Assembly: GCA_003650255.1 (NCBI GenBank)
Contig: QMOP01000079.1
Location: forward strand, 1-6,421
Direction: 5' to 3'
DNA length: 6,421 nt
Source: Caldisericota bacterium
GTDB lineage: Bacteria; CG03; B21-G15
Shown piece by piece: positions 1 to 6,421 of this stretch. Position 1 is the first letter of the stretch. Every line of letters starts with the position of its first letter. The notes below the pieces were generated by a model. It ran no database searches, had not been told where the DNA came from, and saw only the letters and a program-made list of their open reading frames with translations. A program made the position numbers and the translations under genes.

Positions 1-1019
1 CTATTATTTCAATTGAGACACATCTAAATCTTCTTAAGTCTAATCAGGTTGTTGAAAAAATTACTGAAAAACTTGGTGTTAAAGAGACAATAGCAAAGAT
101 TAGGAGGAAATTGAATCCTGAAAGGATAAAAAATACAACTCTTATTGAGTTGAAGGTAAAGGATACAAATCCTGAATTTGCTAAAAAGTTAGCAGATACT
201 TGGGCCGAGGTTTACCTTGATGTCTCAAGAAGTATTGCTGGTGGAGAATTGGAAAAATCATTTGATTTTCTTTATAAAGAGTATGAGAATGTGAGAAAAG
301 AGCTGGAGAATAAAGAGGAGGAGTACAGGAGATTTTTAAGAGAGTCTGATTTTGATTTGATAAAAACAAAACTGGATACCCTTAAAGAAAAAGTTAAAAA
401 TTATGAGAAACAGCTTTTAACCAAAAAGGATAGTATAAAGATTCTTGAAGAAAAAATAAATGTGTTAAAAGAGGAATTAAGGAAACATGATAGATTTATA
501 ACACTTTCAAAAGCAATAAGTGATGAGGCATTATGGCAAAAAGTAGAAAAGACAGAAGATATATGGAAATCATTAAAAGATAAGAAACTTGCAACTCAGG
601 TCTTAAATCCTGTTTATCAGGATATTGAGAAAAAACTTGCTGAAGCAAATATAGAACTTGCCTCTTTGAAAAGGGAGTATGAGTATATAAAAAGTGAATA
701 TAGGAGGACAAGGGATGAGTATGAAAGACTTGAGAAAACTTTAAATAAACTTATTCAGAGAAAGATCTCATATGAGAGGGATATAGATTTGATAAAGAAA
801 AAGTTTAATGCTGTTTTTTCAAGATTAACAGACGCAATAATTGCATCAAAAGCAAATATAGGAGATGTGAAGATTGTTTCATTTGCAGAAGTTCCGGAAT
901 ATCCTGTATCTCCAAGAAAAAGATTAATTGTTGGTGTCTCTTTTGTAATATCATTTATTTTAAGTATTATTCTTTCATTTTTGATTGAATTTATTCAGAA
1001 TCTATCAAAACAGGCATGA
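1..1019 (+). CDS. Wzz/GumC-type polysaccharide chain-length determinant, 3' part
   Basis: The frame is open from base 3 to the TGA at 1017-1019, giving 338 visible residues; the true start lies upstream. The TTG at 111 is an internal Leu codon, because the frame continues before it with typical Wzz sequence (IETHLNLLKSNQVVEKITEK, then RRKLNPERIKNTTLIELKV). A long charged, probably coiled-coil stretch follows (about 240-800). The protein ends with the proline-rich motif FAEVPEYPVSPRKR and a hydrophobic segment at 924-992, which is the second membrane span. Family members have two inner-membrane helices around a periplasmic domain and set the length or export of surface polysaccharide. The first helix is missing here only because the window starts late. 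The protein stops about eight residues after the second helix, so no fused tyrosine-kinase domain exists; a separate kinase elsewhere is possible. The stop overlaps the rmlD start by ATGA. The family call is firm; Wzz versus GumC/exopolysaccharide subtype is not resolved. Confidence 0.88.
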   Translation, partial: IISIETHLNLLKSNQVVEKITEKLGVKETIAKIRRKLNPERIKNTTLIELKVKDTNPEFAKKLADTWAEVYLDVSRSIAGGELEKSFDFLYKEYENVRKELENKEEEYRRFLRESDFDLIKTKLDTLKEKVKNYEKQLLTKKDSIKILEEKINVLKEELRKHDRFITLSKAISDEALWQKVEKTEDIWKSLKDKKLATQVLNPVYQDIEKKLAEANIELASLKREYEYIKSEYRRTRDEYERLEKTLNKLIQRKISYERDIDLIKKKFNAVFSRLTDAIIASKANIGDVKIVSFAEVPEYPVSPRKRLIVGVSFVISFILSIILSFLIEFIQNLSKQA

Positions 1020-1885
1020 GGAAGGTTATAATTACAGGAGTTTCAGGTATGCTTGGGAAAGAAGTAAAGGATGTTTTTAAAAGTGATTATGAAATTTATG
1101 GAATAGATGTAAAGGAGATAGATGATTACAGTATTGAATTTATAAAACTTGACATAACAAAAAAGGATGAAATTTATGATTTAATTCCAAAGATTAATCC
1201 TGATTATTTTATCCATCTTGCCGCCTACACTGATGTTGACAGGGCAGAAATTGAAATGGAAAAATGTTTTCTTGTAAATGCTATTGGGACAAGGAATGTT
1301 TCAATTGCATGTCAGAGATTTGATACTCCACTTCTATATATATCAACCGATTACGTATTTGATGGAAAAAAAGGTTCTCCTTATCTTGAATATGATAATC
1401 CAAATCCTATAAATTCATATGGAATGAGTAAATACTGGGGAGAAATTTTTGTAAGAGATTTATTACAGAAGTTCTGGATTGTGAGAAGTTCCTGGCTTTT
1501 TGGAGAAGGTGGAAAAAATTTTGTTGATACTATTCTTAAACTTTCAAAAAGACAGCCTCTTTTAAGAATTGTTGATGACCAGATTGGTTCTCCTACATAT
1601 ACAAAGGACCTTGCTTTTGCAATAAGAAAGATTATTGAAGAGGCTGGTTTTGGAATATATCATATCACAAATTCTGGATACTGTAGCTGGTATGAATTTG
1701 CAAATGAAGTTTTGAAAATGAAAAAGAAAAAATTAGAGGTTGTTCCTATAAAATCAGATGAACTTCACAGAGAAGCAAAAAGGCCAGAGGATTCACGACT
1801 TGAAAATTTTATGTGGAAATTATCCGGATTTAAACCATTAAGAGATTGGAAAGAAGCTTTAAAGGAGTATCTGGAGGGAAAATGA
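1016..1885 (+). CDS. rmlD: dTDP-4-dehydrorhamnose reductase (RmlD/RfbD)
   Basis: This 289-residue cytoplasmic short-chain dehydrogenase is of normal RmlD length. RmlD reduces dTDP-4-dehydro-L-rhamnose to dTDP-L-rhamnose with NAD(P)H, the last step of the Rml pathway. Visible signatures are the N-terminal nucleotide-binding glycines (GVSGMLG, residues 8-14), HLAAYTDVDRAE, STDYVFDG (residues 110-117, with the T-D-Y typical of the family), and the catalytic Tyr135-x3-Lys139 in YGMSK. SSWLFGEGGKNFV, DDQIGSPTYTKDLA and a C-terminal RPEDSRLENF follow, all standard for RmlD. The ATG lies inside the stop of the upstream chain-length gene (ATGA). Only a weak AGG precedes it, so translation probably depends on coupling. 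The rmlA, rmlB and rmlC partners are not in the window. A generic sugar-nucleotide reductase is the only real alternative, and the motifs favour RmlD. Confidence 0.92.
   Translation: MRKVIITGVSGMLGKEVKDVFKSDYEIYGIDVKEIDDYSIEFIKLDITKKDEIYDLIPKINPDYFIHLAAYTDVDRAEIEMEKCFLVNAIGTRNVSIACQRFDTPLLYISTDYVFDGKKGSPYLEYDNPNPINSYGMSKYWGEIFVRDLLQKFWIVRSSWLFGEGGKNFVDTILKLSKRQPLLRIVDDQIGSPTYTKDLAFAIRKIIEEAGFGIYHITNSGYCSWYEFANEVLKMKKKKLEVVPIKSDELHREAKRPEDSRLENFMWKLSGFKPLRDWKEALKEYLEGK
1873..1878 (+). promoter_or_regulatory. Ribosome binding site for ugd
   Basis: GGAGGG lies inside the last codons of rmlD, three bases before the ATG at 1882. It supports 1882 as the ugd start rather than the in-frame ATG at 1846, which would add twelve residues ahead of the Rossmann strand [12 protein letters not shown]. 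Confidence 0.65.
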
Positions 1886-3171
1886 AGGTCTGTGTTATAG
1901 GAACTGGATATGTTGGACTTACAACTTGTTGTTGTCTTGCTGAATTGGGACACAGTGTAACAGGAGTTGACAGCAATAAGGAAAAGATTAGGAAATTAAA
2001 AAACTATATTTCTCCAATTTATGAACCAGGAATACAGGAACTTCTTAAAAAGAATAAAAAAAGATTAAGATTTACAACTTCAATTAAAGAAGGGGTTAGA
2101 AAAAGTGATGTTATTTTTATTGCAGTAAATACTCCACCAAGAGAGGATGGAAGTGCTGATATGAGATATGTTGAGGATGTTTCAAAAAAAATTGCCCTTT
2201 CAATGAACTCATATAAGGTGATAGTTGAAAAATCAACTGTTCCTGTTGAAACAGGTAAATGGATCAAGAGGGTTATGAACCTTTATAACAAGAAAAATAT
2301 TCCATTTGATGTTGTTTCAAATCCTGAATTTTTAAGAGAGGGAAGGGCTATAGAGGATTTTCTAAATCCAGATAGGATTGTGATAGGTGTTGAAACTGAA
2401 AGAGCAAGAAAGATTATGGAAGATATTTATAAAAAAATTAAAGCAAAGAAACTTTTTACAAATATTGAAACAGCAGAACTAATAAAACATGCTTCAAACT
2501 CATTCCTTGCAATGAAAATTTCATATATAAATTTTATTTCAAGAATATGTGAAAAGGTTGGAGCAGATGTTAAGGATGTAAGTACTGGAATGGGTCTTGA
2601 CAAAAGAATTGGAAGAGAATTCCTTGATGCAGGGGTTGGTTTTGGTGGAAGTTGTTTTCCAAAAGATGTTTCAGCTTTTATATGGATTGCTAAAAAATGT
2701 GGTTTTGACTTTACACTTTTAAAAGAGGTCCAGAAAATTAATATTGAACAAAGGGAGATTGTTATAGAAAAACTTAAAAAATCCTTGTGGAATTTAAATG
2801 GTAAAAAGATAGGAATACTTGGGATATCATTTAAACCAAATACAGATGATATAAGGGAAGCACCAAGTATTTATATAATAAAGAGGCTTCTTGAGGAAGG
2901 AGCAAAAGTTTCCTGTTATGACCCAAAAGCAATGGAAAACTTAAAAAAGGTTTATTCTCATACCAAAATTAAATATTGTAAGAATGTTTATGAAGTTGGT
3001 GAGGATTCTGAAGGTATAATTTTGCTTACTGAATGGGATGAGTTTAAGAAGATAGATTTGAAAAAGTTAAGAAAAGTTATGAGAGTTCCTGTTTTTATTG
3101 ATGGAAGGAATTTATTTGAAAGAAGAAAGATGGAGGAATTAGGTTTTATCTATGATGGGATAGGAAGATGA
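1882..3171 (+). CDS. ugd: UDP-glucose 6-dehydrogenase
   Basis: This 429-residue enzyme oxidises UDP-glucose to UDP-glucuronate in two NAD+-dependent steps in the cytoplasm. The N-terminal Rossmann domain begins at residue 1 with [14 protein letters not shown]. Further hallmarks are [44 protein letters not shown], and the [10 protein letters not shown] helix with Lys202 and Asn206. The catalytic loop is [10 protein letters not shown], with nucleophile Cys258, Lys261 and Asp262. The C-terminal UDP-binding domain carries [19 protein letters not shown] and LTEWDEF. All expected catalytic residues are present. The start at 1882 is chosen because it has a good GGAGGG, gives the classic N-terminus, and overlaps the rmlD stop by ATGA. 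The next gene converts this enzyme's product, which supports UDP-glucuronate over related products such as those of UDP-ManNAc or GDP-mannose dehydrogenases. Confidence 0.95.
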   Translation: MKVCVIGTGYVGLTTCCCLAELGHSVTGVDSNKEKIRKLKNYISPIYEPGIQELLKKNKKRLRFTTSIKEGVRKSDVIFIAVNTPPREDGSADMRYVEDVSKKIALSMNSYKVIVEKSTVPVETGKWIKRVMNLYNKKNIPFDVVSNPEFLREGRAIEDFLNPDRIVIGVETERARKIMEDIYKKIKAKKLFTNIETAELIKHASNSFLAMKISYINFISRICEKVGADVKDVSTGMGLDKRIGREFLDAGVGFGGSCFPKDVSAFIWIAKKCGFDFTLLKEVQKINIEQREIVIEKLKKSLWNLNGKKIGILGISFKPNTDDIREAPSIYIIKRLLEEGAKVSCYDPKAMENLKKVYSHTKIKYCKNVYEVGEDSEGIILLTEWDEFKKIDLKKLRKVMRVPVFIDGRNLFERRKMEELGFIYDGIGR

Positions 3172-4103
3172 GAGTTCTTATAACAGGTTGTGCTGGATTT
3201 ATTGGTTCGCATCTTGCAGAGAGGTTTTTAAAAGAAGGACATGAGGTTATAGGAATGGATAATCTTATAACAGGAGATATTTCAAATATTGAACATCTTT
3301 TTGGGAGGGATGGTTTTACTTTTATAAAATATGATGTTACAAATTATGTTCATGTTCCAGGAAAACTTGATGCAATTCTTCATTTTGCATCTCCTGCATC
3401 TCCAAAAGATTATCAACAACTTCCAATTCAAACATTAAAGGTTGGTTCACTTGGAACACACAAAACACTTGGACTTGCAAAAGAAAAAAAAGCAATATTT
3501 CTACTTGCATCCACTTCTGAAGTTTATGGAGATCCTCTTGTTCATCCTCAAAAAGAGGATTACTGGGGAAATGTGAACCCAATAGGACCAAGAGGTGTAT
3601 ATGATGAGGCAAAAAGGTTTGCTGAAGCACTCACAATGGCATATCATAGATATCATGGAATTGAAGTTAGAATTGCAAGAATATTTAATACATTTGGAGA
3701 AAGAATGAGGATTGATGATGGAAGAGCAATTCCGAATTTTATAACGCAGGCATTGAAAGGAGAGGATTTGACTGTTTATGGAGATGGAACGCAGACAAGG
3801 AGTTTCTGTTATATAAGTGATATGGTTGAGGGAATTTACAAACTTCTTTTTTCTGATTTGAATCAGCCGGTTAATCTTGGAAATCCTGTTGAAATGAGTT
3901 TAAATGAGATGGCAAATCTTATAATAAAACTTACCAATTCAAAAGGTAAGATTAAGTATCTTCCTTTGCCTGAAGATGATCCGAAAATAAGACAGCCAGA
4001 TATAACACTTGCAAAAGAAAAACTTGGATGGGAACCAAAAGTTAAAATAGAGGATGGACTTATAAGAACAATAGAATATTTTAAAATGAAATTAAGAAAA
4101 TGA
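3168..4103 (+). CDS. uxs: UDP-glucuronate decarboxylase (UDP-xylose synthase)
   Basis: This 311-residue extended short-chain dehydrogenase is full length for bacterial UXS. UXS oxidises UDP-glucuronate at C4, decarboxylates it and re-reduces it to UDP-xylose, with NAD+ kept bound. Evidence includes the glycine motif GCAGFIG (residues 7-13) and the family hallmark [28 protein letters not shown] follows, with Thr116, Ser117 and Glu118 at the active site, then [14 protein letters not shown] with catalytic Tyr145-x3-Lys149. [16 protein letters not shown] and [15 protein letters not shown] (Arg211) complete the pattern. These motifs separate it from dTDP-glucose dehydratases and UDP-glucose epimerases. 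The ATG overlaps the ugd stop (ATGA) with AGGAAG just upstream. It uses the product of ugd directly. It is the last gene of the tightly packed cluster; a G+C-rich palindromic element begins seven bases after its stop. Confidence 0.94.
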   Translation: MRVLITGCAGFIGSHLAERFLKEGHEVIGMDNLITGDISNIEHLFGRDGFTFIKYDVTNYVHVPGKLDAILHFASPASPKDYQQLPIQTLKVGSLGTHKTLGLAKEKKAIFLLASTSEVYGDPLVHPQKEDYWGNVNPIGPRGVYDEAKRFAEALTMAYHRYHGIEVRIARIFNTFGERMRIDDGRAIPNFITQALKGEDLTVYGDGTQTRSFCYISDMVEGIYKLLFSDLNQPVNLGNPVEMSLNEMANLIIKLTNSKGKIKYLPLPEDDPKIRQPDITLAKEKLGWEPKVKIEDGLIRTIEYFKMKLRK

Positions 4104-4110
4104 AAAGGAA

Positions 4111-4216
4111 AAGTGGTTTTCCCCTCGGAGGACGCTCGCGTATGTGGCTCGCTCTACTCGCTGCGGTAGAATGCACCATGTCCTCGCTCGTAAAGCCTCC
4201 TTGGGAAAAACCACTT
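4111..4216. repeat. G+C-rich palindromic element with nested inverted repeats
   Basis: The ends are inverted copies: 4111-4131 (starting AAGTGGTTTTCCCC) pairs with 4196-4216 (ending GGGAAAAACCACTT) at 18 of 21 positions. Inside, GAGGAC (4128-4133) pairs with GTCCTC (4180-4185), and TCTAC (4153-4157) with GTAGA (4166-4170), giving nested possible stems. The middle pair competes with the outer arm over 4128-4131. CTCGC occurs four times (4135, 4148, 4157, 4183). The 4121-4200 core has 50 G or C of 80, far above its neighbours. No target-site duplication is visible, no protein is convincingly encoded, and no T-run follows the right arm. It could be a small non-autonomous mobile or REP-like element, or a structured 3'-UTR/5'-leader RNA. 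The inverted repeat is seen directly; its function is unknown. Confidence 0.8.
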
Positions 4217-4222
4217 CCCCCT

Positions 4223-4299
4223 GCTTATTGCTGTCTGCTCTCTGCTCACTATTTACCATTCACCATTCGCTATTTGCCATTCGCCATTTCCTGTTCACT
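4223..4299. repeat. Eleven degenerate 7-base tandem repeats
   Basis: The stretch divides without remainder into eleven heptamers, from GCTTATT, GCTGTCT and GCTCTCT through ATTTACC, ATTCACC, ATTCGCT, ATTTGCC and ATTCGCC to ATTTCCT and GTTCACT. The consensus is R-Y-T-Y-R-C-Y. Position 3 is T in all eleven and position 6 is C in ten, while the other positions vary mostly within purine or pyrimidine class. The array begins six bases after the palindromic element and ends just before the ribosome binding site of the zinc-ribbon gene, so it probably lies in that gene's 5' leader. It is strongly pyrimidine-biased on this strand. Heptameric tandem repeats are known in bacteria (for example cyanobacterial STRR sequences), but I cannot assign this one to a named family. 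Confidence 0.8.
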
Positions 4300-4306
4300 G
4301 AGAAAT

Positions 4307-4313
4307 AGGAGGG
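4307..4313 (+). promoter_or_regulatory. Ribosome binding site for the zinc-ribbon gene
   Basis: AGGAGGG lies four bases before the ATG at 4317. It is the strongest Shine-Dalgarno match in the window and fits a gene that starts translation independently, unlike the coupled genes. I see no convincing sigma-70 promoter in the 213-base gap upstream. Confidence 0.7.
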
Positions 4314-4316
4314 AAT

Positions 4317-4481
4317 ATGATTGATAAAGAACTTCTTGAAATTCTTGCCTGCCCAAAATGTAAAGGTGATATACGTCTTGAAGGAGAGAAACTTATATGT
4401 GATAATTGTAAGGTTTACTATCCCATAAAAGACGGAATTCCCATTATGTTAATTGATGAAGCAAAGCCACTTGAGGAATGA
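4317..4481 (+). CDS. Trm112/YcaR-like zinc-ribbon protein
   Basis: This 54-residue protein reads MIDKELLEILACPKCKGDIR and then LICDNCKVYYPIKDGIPIM. It has two Cys-x2-Cys knuckles (Cys12/Cys15 and Cys28/Cys31) that should bind one zinc ion, and the C-terminal YPI-(K/R)-DGIPIML motif. This is the pattern of the UPF0434/Trm112 family, whose bacterial members (YcaR) are about 60 residues. Eukaryotic and archaeal Trm112 activates methyltransferases that modify tRNA and translation factors; the bacterial role is poorly defined. The start is set by AGGAGGG four bases upstream and by family length. The stop overlaps the valS start by ATGA, so the two are probably co-expressed. Pairing with a tRNA synthetase suggests, but does not show, a translation-related role. 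Confidence 0.87.
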   Translation: MIDKELLEILACPKCKGDIRLEGEKLICDNCKVYYPIKDGIPIMLIDEAKPLEE

Positions 4482-6421
4482 AGGAACTTCCAAAAAGATA
4501 TGACTTCTCTTTAGTTGAAGAGAAATGGAATAAATACTGGATTGAAAGTAAAATTTACCATTCTGTTCCTGACGAAAGAGTTCCAAGGACAATAGTAATT
4601 CCTCCACCTAACGTAACTGGAAATCTACATATGGGTCATGCATTAAACAATATTCTTCAAGATGTGATAATAAGAATTGAAAAATTGAAATGTTTTAATG
4701 CTTGCTGGGTTCCAGGTGTAGACCACGGAGGGATAGCAACACAGAATGTTGTTGAAAGAGAAATTTTAAAGAAAGAGAAAAAGACAAGGAAGGAGATTGG
4801 AAGGGAAAAGTTTCTTGAGTTGATGTGGAAATGGAAGAATGAGACAGGTTCAACAATACTCCATCAACTTAGAAAGATTGGGTGTCTCTGCGATTGGGAT
4901 AGAACCCGTTTTACAATGGATGAGGTTTGCTCAAAAGCAGTTTATTCTGCTTTTAAAAAACTTTTTGAGGATGGGCTCATTTATAGAGGAGAGAGGTTGA
5001 TAAACTGGTGTATCAGGTGTGAAACAGCACTTGCTGATATTGAACTTGAATATGTGGAGAAAGATTCAAAACTCTGGTACATAAAATATCCTGCAGAAGA
5101 TGGAGATTTTATTGTTGTCGCAACTACAAGACCTGAAACAATGCTTGGTGATACTGCAGTTGCTGTCCATCCTTCTGATGAAAGATATAAAAAATTTATT
5201 GGAAGAACTCTAATTTTACCTATTGCTAACAGAAAAATACCTGTTATAGCTGATGAAAGAGTTGATCCTGAGTTCGGAACTGGTGCTGTTAAAGTTACTC
5301 CATTTCATGATATGACAGATTTTGAAATCTCACTCACCCACAATCTTCCGGGAATAAAGGTTATAGATGAAAAAGGAAGAATGACTGATAATGTGCCGGA
5401 AAAATACAGGGGTCTTGATAGATTTGAATGTAGAGAATTGCTTCTTGAGGATTTAAAAAGTGGTGGTTATCTTATAAAAGAAGAGGATTACAGGCACTCT
5501 GTTGGAACATGTTATAGATGTGGAACAATTATTGAACCACTTATTTCAAAACAGTGGTTTATTAAAATGGATGAACTTTCAAAAATAGCATTAGAAAAAA
5601 TTGAAGAAGGATATCCTAAATTTTTTCCAGAGGAATGGAGAAATTCTTATAAACTGTGGATCGAAAATTTAAAGGACTGGTGTATTTCAAGGCAAATATG
5701 GTGGGGGCATAGAATACCTGTTTGGTATTGTCAGGAAATGAAAAATGAAAAATGCAAAATGAAAAATGGAGTTATTGTTTCTTTTGAAAAGTTAGAAAAA
5801 TGTCCTTATTGTGGTTCTCAAAAATTGGTTCAGGATGAGGATGTTCTTGATACATGGTTTTCTTCTGCTTTATGGCCATTTTCTGTGTTCGGATGGCCTG
5901 AGAAAAATAAGGATTTAGAGTATTATTATCCAACATATGTTCTTGTAACAGGGTATGAGATTCTTTACCTTTGGGTTGCAAGGATGGTTATGATGGGACT
6001 TTATTTTATGAAAGAAGTTCCATTTAAAAATGTTTTAATTCATGGAATTGTTAGAGATAAAACTGGAAAAAAGATGAGTAAATCTCTTGGAAATGTTATT
6101 GATCCACTTGATATAGTAAATAAATATGGCGCAGATGCTTTAAGAGTTGGAATTGTTTATCATGCAACAACAGGAAAAGATCTTGAAATTGGAGAGGATA
6201 ACTTCATATTTGCAAGGAATTTTCTTACAAAATTCTGGAATGCCTCAAGATTTATTTTTATGAATCTGGAGAATTTCAAAAAAGAAAAAATAGATTTTGA
6301 GAAAATTCCTGAAGAATGTAAATGGATTTTGATTGAGTTTAATAAAATGCTTGAAAATGTTGAAAGGTTTCTAAAAAATTTTGATATTGCAAATTATTTT
6401 AGAACATTCTTTGACTTCTTC
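4478..6421 (+). CDS. valS: Valyl-tRNA synthetase, 5' part
   Basis: The frame stays open for 648 codons to the window edge, about three-quarters of a usual ValRS (near 880 residues). This class I enzyme charges tRNA-Val and edits mischarged threonine. In order: PPPNVTGNLHMGHALNN (HIGH-type motif at 51-54), PGVDHGGIATQNVVER, and the first zinc knuckle WCIRC (Cys178, Cys181). The CP1 editing domain follows with ATTRPETMLGDTAV (Arg218, Thr221) and KVTPFHDMTDFE (Lys272, Thr274, Asp278, Asp281), matching the editing residues I recall from Thermus ValRS. Then come TCYRCG (Cys345, Cys348), WWGHRIPVWYC, CPYCGS (Cys442, Cys445), DVLDTWFSSALWPFS and the KMSKS loop (532-536). The anticodon-binding domain has begun; the C-terminal coiled coil lies outside. 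The ATG overlaps the zinc-ribbon gene's stop, with GAGG just before. Oddity: a translated heptamer array at residues 420-431. Confidence 0.96.
   Translation, partial: MKELPKRYDFSLVEEKWNKYWIESKIYHSVPDERVPRTIVIPPPNVTGNLHMGHALNNILQDVIIRIEKLKCFNACWVPGVDHGGIATQNVVEREILKKEKKTRKEIGREKFLELMWKWKNETGSTILHQLRKIGCLCDWDRTRFTMDEVCSKAVYSAFKKLFEDGLIYRGERLINWCIRCETALADIELEYVEKDSKLWYIKYPAEDGDFIVVATTRPETMLGDTAVAVHPSDERYKKFIGRTLILPIANRKIPVIADERVDPEFGTGAVKVTPFHDMTDFEISLTHNLPGIKVIDEKGRMTDNVPEKYRGLDRFECRELLLEDLKSGGYLIKEEDYRHSVGTCYRCGTIIEPLISKQWFIKMDELSKIALEKIEEGYPKFFPEEWRNSYKLWIENLKDWCISRQIWWGHRIPVWYCQEMKNEKCKMKNGVIVSFEKLEKCPYCGSQKLVQDEDVLDTWFSSALWPFSVFGWPEKNKDLEYYYPTYVLVTGYEILYLWVARMVMMGLYFMKEVPFKNVLIHGIVRDKTGKKMSKSLGNVIDPLDIVNKYGADALRVGIVYHATTGKDLEIGEDNFIFARNFLTKFWNASRFIFMNLENFKKEKIDFEKIPEECKWILIEFNKMLENVERFLKNFDIANYFRTFFDFF
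5736..5770. repeat. Five 7-base tandem repeats inside valS
   Basis: The units are AAATGAA, AAATGAA, AAATGCA, AAATGAA and AAATGGA; ATG recurs exactly every seven bases (5738, 5745, 5752, 5759, 5766). Three units equal seven codons, so the array is read as two near-copies, EMKN-EKC then KMKN-G (residues 420-431). It sits between Cys418 of the WYC motif and GVIVS, within a zinc knuckle. On the minus strand the unit reads ATTTTNC, loosely like the ATT-Y units of the intergenic array. Confidence 0.82.

Noticed and set aside
111..113. TTG as start of the chain-length gene
   Set aside because: The frame is open and Wzz-like back to base 3, so this is an internal leucine codon.
1846..1881. Longer ugd start at 1846, adding twelve residues
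   Set aside because: It would overlap rmlD by 40 bases and put unrelated residues before the Rossmann strand; ATG 1882 has GGAGGG and the ATGA overlap.
4111..4216. Inverted repeat as a rho-independent terminator
   Set aside because: The loop is too long and no T-run follows the right arm on either strand. It may still impede transcription, but it is not a classic terminator.
4223..4299. CRISPR-like array
   Set aside because: Units are contiguous 7-mers without spacers and no cas gene is present.
4274..4302. Promoter with TTGCCA as -35 upstream of the zinc-ribbon gene
   Set aside because: No acceptable -10 box at proper spacing, and the TTGCCA is simply part of the heptamer repeats.
4104..4316. 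T-box leader controlling the valS operon
   Set aside because: I see no T-box conserved bulge sequence and no terminator/antiterminator pair with a T-run before the zinc-ribbon gene.
4100..4324. 74-codon open frame starting in ATGA overlap with the uxs stop
   Set aside because: Its codons are made entirely of the palindromic element and the heptamer array, the product resembles no protein, and it runs over the start of the zinc-ribbon gene. The ATGA overlap is easily chance after an AAA codon.
181..5981. Minus-strand open frames at 181-369, 496-711, 1765-1953, 2019-2267, 3337-3630 and 5772-5981
   Set aside because: All lie antisense within well-supported genes, have no recognisable protein features, and are explained by the codon use of the plus-strand genes.

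Overview
This is an AT-rich bacterial window (about one-third G+C by eye, with AGA/AGG arginine and ATA isoleucine codons throughout). All genes lie on the plus strand and are packed tightly. Nothing fixes the taxon. The gene style and valyl-tRNA synthetase motifs such as DHGGIATQNVVER would suit an uncultivated lineage of the Omnitrophota/Elusimicrobiota kind, but that is a low-confidence guess from memory.

Left part (1-4103): a cell-surface polysaccharide operon. It opens with the 3' part of a Wzz/GumC-type chain-length protein with no kinase domain. Then come RmlD (last step of dTDP-L-rhamnose synthesis), UDP-glucose 6-dehydrogenase, and UDP-glucuronate decarboxylase (UDP-xylose synthase). 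The last two are consecutive steps: UDP-glucose to UDP-glucuronate to UDP-xylose. Every junction is a 4-base ATGA stop/start overlap, so the genes are probably co-transcribed and translationally coupled. The expected product is a polymer containing rhamnose and xylose and/or glucuronate. No glycosyltransferase, flippase or polymerase is in view.

Middle (4104-4316): a 213-base non-coding gap, the only sizeable one. It holds a G+C-rich palindromic element (4111-4216) with 21-base terminal inverted arms and smaller inverted repeats nested inside. Directly after it come eleven degenerate 7-base tandem repeats (4223-4299). This composite does not resemble its surroundings and is the most unusual part of the window.

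Right part (4317-6421): a housekeeping pair. A 54-residue Trm112/YcaR-like zinc-ribbon protein overlaps by ATGA the start of valS, which runs off the window after 648 codons. Inside valS a second 7-base tandem array (5736-5770) is translated in frame. It widens the first half of a zinc knuckle from the usual Cys-x2-Cys to Cys-x7-Cys. Two heptamer arrays within 1.5 kb, one intergenic and one within an essential gene, suggest that period-7 repeats are active in this genome.
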